A stretch of DNA of 64,000 bases from an uncultured Chromatiaceae bacterium (GTDB lineage: Bacteria > Pseudomonadota > Gammaproteobacteria > Enterobacterales > Alteromonadaceae). Of the stretch, positions 63,826-64,000 are shown one piece after another. Location of the stretch: assembly GCA_937978655.1 (NCBI GenBank), contig CALJUX010000049.1:47350-111349 (forward strand), written 5' to 3'. Position numbers and translations under genes: made by a program. A model generated the notes under the pieces. It was not told where the DNA came from, did no database searches, and saw nothing but the letters and a program-made list of their open reading frames with translations. The number at the start of each line of letters is the position of its first letter. Position 1 is the first letter of the stretch.

Positions 63826-64000
63826 ATGAAAACCGAACAACCAAACAGACCACGTCAGCCGGAGCTTTTTCCAACCGCAGGCTATGGCAGCGTTGCGCCG
63901 ACCTGGATTAAAGCCGACCTGCTGGCGCAGACACCGGCCAGCACAGCCGCCGGGCGACGTGATACCGTGAACTGGCACTGGCTCAGGCGCCAGCTGGGCT
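63826..64000 (+). CDS. Unrecognised protein, N-terminal 58 residues (cut by window edge)
   Basis: Opens with ATG at 63826-63828, preceded by AGAGGTG about eight bases upstream. The 58 visible residues have no signal peptide or membrane span. They are proline-rich at first (EQPNRPRQPELFP), then mixed with several tryptophans (PTWIKADLL, VNWHWLRRQ). I do not recognise a family. The frame is open to the window end. Confidence 0.55.
   Translation, partial: MKTEQPNRPRQPELFPTAGYGSVAPTWIKADLLAQTPASTAAGRRDTVNWHWLRRQLG

Noticed and set aside
63298..64000. Calling an integrated island at tRNA-Pro
   Set aside because: No integrase, no duplicated tRNA end and no change of composition that I can be sure of by eye; kept as a question only.

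Overview
The window is ordinary core chromosome of a gammaproteobacterium. Gene content and order (bioA/bioBFCD, ftsK-lolA-rarA-crcB-serS, lrp/ald, pyrD-zapC, msrC-x-proQ-prc, tusDCBE, large NAD-dependent glutamate dehydrogenase, two-lipoyl BCKDH) suggest the Alteromonadales/Chromatiaceae group, with Rheinheimera or Alishewanella as my best guess. That is inferred from protein resemblance and synteny, since no rRNA marker is present. Coding density is high, most genes lie on the minus strand, and I see no insertion sequence, prophage, CRISPR array or rRNA.

Layout. 1-5354: biotin locus, with bioBFCD (minus; bioD cut by the left edge) divergent from bioA across a candidate BirA operator, then a small membrane protein. 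5471-10280: asnS, a nitroreductase, and the glycogen genes glgA-glgC. 10633-14710: fadH and sppA, divergent. 14823-17386: tRNA-Ser(TGA), a Bax-inhibitor-1 family protein, and tusDCBE for tRNA 2-thiolation. 17454-23885: serS-crcB-rarA-lolA-ftsK, tightly packed. 23950-25702: lrp and ald, divergent. 25860-29437: DUF192 lipoprotein, DUF2960 protein, PlsC-like acyltransferase, zapC and pyrD. 29544-34382: the 1612-residue NAD-glutamate dehydrogenase.

34654-41591 holds the most interesting set: an outer-membrane DUF1302 protein, a periplasmic LolB-like DUF1329 protein, a Ycf48-type beta-propeller protein and an MMPL/RND transporter, all in one direction. It looks like a four-part trans-envelope machine for a hydrophobic substrate, and a strong internal terminator splits it into two transcription units. 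41908-52114: DUF2835, pepN, NhaC antiporter, NSS-family symporter, prc, proQ, an acidic-tailed unknown, msrC and a SIMPL protein. 52185-56920: a secreted M1 aminopeptidase, a PAS-GGDEF diguanylate cyclase and an atypical Ser/Thr kinase. 56991-60737: branched-chain 2-oxoacid dehydrogenase bkdA1-bkdA2-bkdB, preceded by two palindromes resembling LiuR sites. 61108-63109: astE and a DMT transporter. 63298-64000: tRNA-Pro(GGG), then about 450 bases with no convincing gene, then the start of an unrecognised gene cut by the right edge.

How the parts relate: the amino-acid catabolic genes (ald, gdhB, bkd, astE), the peptidases (pepN, secreted M1, prc) and the sodium-coupled transporters fit a heterotroph living on peptides and amino acids, with fadH for unsaturated fatty acids and glgCA for storage. 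Every identification rests on reading the sequence; no database search was run.
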